DNA of 64,000 nt from Prochlorococcus marinus (lineage in GTDB: Bacteria; Cyanobacteriota; Cyanobacteriia; PCC-6307; Cyanobiaceae). The notes under the pieces were generated by a model. The model searched no databases and was not told the DNA's origin. It saw only the letters and a program-made list of their open reading frames with translations. The position numbers and the translations under genes were made by a program. Shown here in pieces: positions 60,801 through 64,000 of this stretch; position 1 is the first letter of the stretch; each line of letters begins with the position of its first letter. The DNA lies in the NCBI RefSeq assembly GCF_001180325.1, contig NZ_CVSZ01000071.1, positions 1 through 64,000 of the forward strand, written 5' to 3'.

Positions 60801-61190
60801 ATGTCAATTTTAGATAAGGTTAAGATAGGAAATTCTGTTCAAGTCAACCTAGAACTATCTAAGGATAGACTTACCAAAGAAACTATTGATGCAATAAATG
60901 TTTCTTCATTGGGTAAGATAAGTGATTTCAGAATAACTGATGGCAAAGGTATTGGAGTTGTCTTGCAATTATCTAATGGTAAAGAGCAATGGTTTTTTGA
61001 GGACGAAATTGATCTTCTTGACGAAAATGGTAATGTAATTAAAAAAAATAATGATAAAAAAGAAAATGGTAATTTTATATTTGATTTTTTAAGAGGATTA
61101 AATTATGAAAATAAAAAAAAGGTAACTGAGTTACTTAATCCAATTAACTTTTTTATCTGGCTGGTTGTATCGTTTAAAGATATTTTTTAA
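60801..61190 (+). CDS. DUF2862 family protein
   Basis: A 129-residue protein with LGKISDFRITDGKGIGVVLQL and GKEQWFFEDEIDLL, the DUF2862 pattern of cyanobacteria, followed by a C-terminal helix-rich part. The function is unknown. It precedes the ABC exporter operon by about 80 bp. Confidence 0.83.
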   Translation: MSILDKVKIGNSVQVNLELSKDRLTKETIDAINVSSLGKISDFRITDGKGIGVVLQLSNGKEQWFFEDEIDLLDENGNVIKKNNDKKENGNFIFDFLRGLNYENKKKVTELLNPINFFIWLVVSFKDIF

Positions 61191-61268
61191 TTGGTTAAAA
61201 AATTTCCTAAAATAAAAATAATTTAACAATTTATTTAAATGTAAAACTTTAGGAATTAAAAATTTAAA

Positions 61269-62264
61269 ATGTTAAAAAATATTATCGATGTAAAAAATTT
61301 ATCTAAGTCATTTGATATCTCTTCCAAAGAACCAGGCTTAAAAGGAACAATTAAACATTTTTTTAGAAGACAAACAAAAAGTTTAAAAGTTATAAAAGAT
61401 ATAAGTTTTGAAATTAAAGAAGGAGAAATAGTTGGTTTTCTAGGTGCTAATGGAGCTGGGAAAACAACAATATTAAAAATGCTTTGTGGCTTAATTTATC
61501 CAAGTGAAGGTTCGATTTTGGTTTCAGGCTATTTCCCTTTCAGGAGAAAAGAAAATTTCCTAAAGAATATCACATTAATAATGGGACAAAAGCAACAGCT
61601 TCTTTGGGATCTTCCACCAATTGAATCATTCTATTTGAATGCATCAATATATGACTTAGATAAGTTTGAAGCTAAAAAGAGAATAAAAAAATTATCAGAA
61701 ATGCTTGAAATTGATGAAGAGCTTTTCATACCTGTTAGAAAACTTTCACTAGGGCAGCGTATGAAATCAGAATTACTAGCGGCTTTGATACATGAACCAA
61801 ATATTCTATTTTTAGACGAGCCGACACTTGGATTAGATATTAATGCGCAGAGAAATTTAAGAAAATTTCTTCAAAAATATAATGAGGAAACTAATGCAAC
61901 GATATGCCTAACAAGTCATTACATGAAAGATATTACATCGCTATGCAAGAGAGTTATATGTGTGCATGAAGGGGCGATATCATATGATGGAAAACTTGAC
62001 CTGTTATTAAAAAAACTTTCTCCTGTTAAAGAAATATTAATAGTTTGTCGATCAGAAGAGGATGCAATTAAATTAGAAAACTCCGGTTTTACTGTTAAAA
62101 ATAAAATAAAGAATGAAATCACTTTAAAAATTGAAAACAACGCTATTACCTCATCACTAAAAACTATCCTAAATAATTTTGATATTGAAGACCTTTTTAT
62201 AAATGAACCACCCATTGATGAAGTTATTGGGAAGGTATTAATCAAAAAAGATTATGATATTTAA
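61269..62264 (+). CDS. ABC exporter ATP-binding protein
   Basis: A 331-residue ATPase. Walker A is GANGAGKTT, the Q-loop region is GQKQQLLWDLP, the signature is LSLGQRMKSEL and Walker B is ILFLDEPTLGLD, with H in TSHYMKDI. The N-terminal extension (ISSKEPGLKGTIKHFF) resembles ATPases that pair with ABC-2 permeases of the PF06182 type. It overlaps the next gene by 11 bp. Confidence 0.93.
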   Translation: MLKNIIDVKNLSKSFDISSKEPGLKGTIKHFFRRQTKSLKVIKDISFEIKEGEIVGFLGANGAGKTTILKMLCGLIYPSEGSILVSGYFPFRRKENFLKNITLIMGQKQQLLWDLPPIESFYLNASIYDLDKFEAKKRIKKLSEMLEIDEELFIPVRKLSLGQRMKSELLAALIHEPNILFLDEPTLGLDINAQRNLRKFLQKYNEETNATICLTSHYMKDITSLCKRVICVHEGAISYDGKLDLLLKKLSPVKEILIVCRSEEDAIKLENSGFTVKNKIKNEITLKIENNAITSSLKTILNNFDIEDLFINEPPIDEVIGKVLIKKDYDI

Positions 62265-63048
62265 TTTAATTAACCGTAAATTATTCACTTTATTAAAAGT
62301 CCAATATTCAAACATGCTGGAGTATAGGGTAGAAATTGCATTATGGGCAATTTCAGGAATTATTCCTTTTTTCATGTTAAACATTTGGACAAATAATAAT
62401 CTAAATGAATCCATAAACATTAGTGATACATTGCTTTCCAGGTATTTCTTATGTGCTTTTTTTGTAAGACAGTTTTCTGTGGTTTGGGTTGTATTTAGTT
62501 TTGAAGAAGATTCTCTTATGGGGAAGGTATCTCCATATTTAATACAACCTTTAAATCCATTTTTCAGATATTTTGCACAACATCTTGCAGAACAAATAAC
62601 AAGATTTCCTTTCGCATTAATAATCGCATTTTTCTTTTTTATTTTTAATCCAGAAACTATATGGATACCAAATTTAGGTATTTTACTCTTATCGATAGTA
62701 TCTACTTTCTTATCCTTCTTGATTCAATTTTTAATTCAGTCAATAGTTGCATGTCTATGTTTTTGGACAGAAAAAGCATCATCGATAGAAAGATTGTTAT
62801 TTATTCCAACTTTATTTCTCTCAGGTCTTTTAGCGCCAGTAGTTTCATTCCCCGCATATGTTAAATCTTGGATTTATTTGACTCCTTTTCCATATCTAAT
62901 TGATTTCCCTGCAAACTTACTTTCAGGTAATGACATAAATATTAGTGGAGGGTTAATTATGCAAATTCTATGGATTTTTATACTTTTCCCATTATTTAAG
63001 AAAATCTGGTCTGAAGGAACAAAAAAATATACAGCAATGGGGTCATGA
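62254..63048 (+). CDS. ABC-2 type permease (PF06182-like), first subunit
   Basis: A 264-residue protein with six membrane helices and an N-terminal amphipathic stretch (LKVQYSNMLEYRVEIALWAI). FEEDSLMGKVSPYLIQPLNPFFRYF is typical of this export-permease family. It forms an operon with overlapping partners on both sides, so the complex is probably ATPase2-permease1-permease2. Substrate unknown. Confidence 0.87.
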   Translation: MIFNLINRKLFTLLKVQYSNMLEYRVEIALWAISGIIPFFMLNIWTNNNLNESINISDTLLSRYFLCAFFVRQFSVVWVVFSFEEDSLMGKVSPYLIQPLNPFFRYFAQHLAEQITRFPFALIIAFFFFIFNPETIWIPNLGILLLSIVSTFLSFLIQFLIQSIVACLCFWTEKASSIERLLFIPTLFLSGLLAPVVSFPAYVKSWIYLTPFPYLIDFPANLLSGNDINISGGLIMQILWIFILFPLFKKIWSEGTKKYTAMGS

Positions 63049-63839
63049 ATTTAAGAAAATATCTAAAAGTTTATAACAAATTCTTACATACTTCTTTAGC
63101 TTCTGAATTGGAGTATAAGACAAATATATTAGTTGATTTAGTTACTGCAATTTTAAGTTTAGTTGGGAGTATTTTTCTATTATCTATTTTCATTCAAAAT
63201 AGTGGATATATTGGAGGTTGGAAATTTGAACAGGCACTAATAATCCAAGCTATTTATACAATCTTGAATGGGATAACGAATACATGGTTCAATCCTAATC
63301 TTACAGAAATAGTTAAACATATAAGAGAAGGAACATTAGACTTCGTACTTTTAAAACCTATTGATAGTCAATTCTTTATTTCACTAAAAAAAATAAATCC
63401 ATCTGGATTTTTAGAAATAACTCTTGGATTTTTATTGTTGTTCTTCTGCATAAGAATAAATCAAATCAATTTAAATTTAAGTTTTCTGACCCTATCCTTG
63501 ATTACTATAAGTTGCTCGATTTGTATTTTATATAGCTTATGGTTTTTTATCTCTACAACTACTATTTGGTTTGTTAAGACTTGGAATGCAATAGAAGTAT
63601 TAAGATCATTCCTTTATATTGGAAGATTTCCCCTAAGTTCATTTTCATTTTCTTTAAGAATCTTTTTTAGCGTTTTTATTCCTATTGCTTTTATAACTAC
63701 AATTCCTTCTGAAGTTTTTCTAGGACTTTCTGTATTTTGGAAAATATTACTTGAAATTATTGTAGCGACAATATTTCTTATTAATTCAAGAAGGTTCTGG
63801 TTATTTGCATTAAAATACTACTCATCAGCCTCTAGTTAA
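63045..63839 (+). CDS. ABC-2 type permease (PF06182-like), second subunit
   Basis: A 264-residue partner with six helices and TEIVKHIREGTLDFVLLKPID, the counterpart of the same stretch in subunit one, plus SELEYKTNILVDLV at the start. The 4-bp ATGA overlap with the previous gene shows coupled translation. Confidence 0.87.
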   Translation: MNLRKYLKVYNKFLHTSLASELEYKTNILVDLVTAILSLVGSIFLLSIFIQNSGYIGGWKFEQALIIQAIYTILNGITNTWFNPNLTEIVKHIREGTLDFVLLKPIDSQFFISLKKINPSGFLEITLGFLLLFFCIRINQINLNLSFLTLSLITISCSICILYSLWFFISTTTIWFVKTWNAIEVLRSFLYIGRFPLSSFSFSLRIFFSVFIPIAFITTIPSEVFLGLSVFWKILLEIIVATIFLINSRRFWLFALKYYSSASS

Positions 63840-63842
63840 ATA

Positions 63843-64000
63843 TTATTTAATAACCTGGCTGCAAAATTTCAAAATTTGTTGTTTACTTTTCAGATTAGAA
63901 AGCCTAGATAATTTTTTAAAATGAGGTTTAGATTTTTCAACAGATAAAAGCCTACAGTTGTATTGAATTTTATGATTTCTAGATATGATTCCTAATTTGA
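63843..64000 (-). CDS. 3' end of a minus-strand gene, unknown
   Basis: The frame is open from the window edge to TAA at 63845-63843 and reads KLGIISRNHKIQYNCRLLSV... and ends KSKQQILKFCSQVIK. It is basic and soluble with no identifying motif. The start and most of the protein lie outside the window. It converges with the permease gene, 3 bp between stops. Confidence 0.5.
   Translation of the reverse strand, partial: KLGIISRNHKIQYNCRLLSVEKSKPHFKKLSRLSNLKSKQQILKFCSQVIK

Overview
The window looks like the chromosome of a high-light-clade Prochlorococcus. It is strongly AT-rich, with short intergenic gaps and many overlapping genes. It carries chlorophyll genes (chlH, acsF), a cobalt-corrin set (cobN, cobU, B12-dependent metH), and many small families confined to marine or general cyanobacteria (DUF1651, DUF2237, DUF2862, DUF2949, DUF2996, DUF3038/DUF4335, DUF3318, Ycf20, Ycf36/CGLD27, CCB2/4). 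Family calls come from recognising motifs by eye; no database search was run.

Layout. 1-1801: the N-terminal half of cobN on the minus strand. Its left edge is joined to a 63-base exact inverted copy of an internal pheT segment (10329-10391). 1874-8145: ilvE, metH, DUF2237, an Ap4A phosphorylase-like HIT protein and small genes. 8245-10060: an accessory-looking stretch with a protein joining a ribbon-helix-helix-like N-terminus to a C-terminal J-domain, a small exported protein, and a repeated motif including a 17-bp perfect inverted repeat. 10071-18602: core genes pheT, rpmG, rpsR, a minimal RNB nuclease, metG, an LptC-like lipoprotein, a CCB-like cytochrome b6f assembly factor, cobU and trmL. 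18632-19323: tRNA-Met, clpS and a DUF1651 gene. 19324-23169: a 3.8-kb islet of very small genes, including a ribbon-helix-helix-like regulator with candidate operators, a lone thioredoxin-like domain and an unexplained hairpin.

23170-31143: peroxiredoxin, an FtsH paralogue without its zinc-binding histidines, rpmF, Ycf20, a HAD phosphatase, a split UPF0016 Mn/Ca transporter pair, and an RNase R-like protein without its catalytic aspartates. 31210-41611: acsF, tldD/tldE, fmt, terC and mfd. 41848-46328: a minus-strand cluster running dapB, a membrane protein, a UbiH-like monooxygenase, DUF2949, DUF3038, DUF4335 and a membrane protein. 46431-60219: chlH, folP, tpiA, an S4 protein, an MsbA-like ABC exporter, carB, DUF3318, rsfS, Ycf36/CGLD27, an asparaginase II family protein and initiator tRNA-fMet. 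60249-64000: a near-empty stretch, DUF2862, a three-gene ABC-2 exporter and the 3' end of one more minus-strand gene.

Most genes are core metabolism and chlorophyll synthesis. Points that merit a second look are the left-edge join, the two proteins that appear to have lost catalytic residues (FtsH-like and RNB-like), the small-protein islet with its operator-like palindromes, the repeat family around 9.3-10.1 kb, and a DUF3038 gene whose only plausible start is ATT. I see no CRISPR array, insertion sequence, integrase or prophage.
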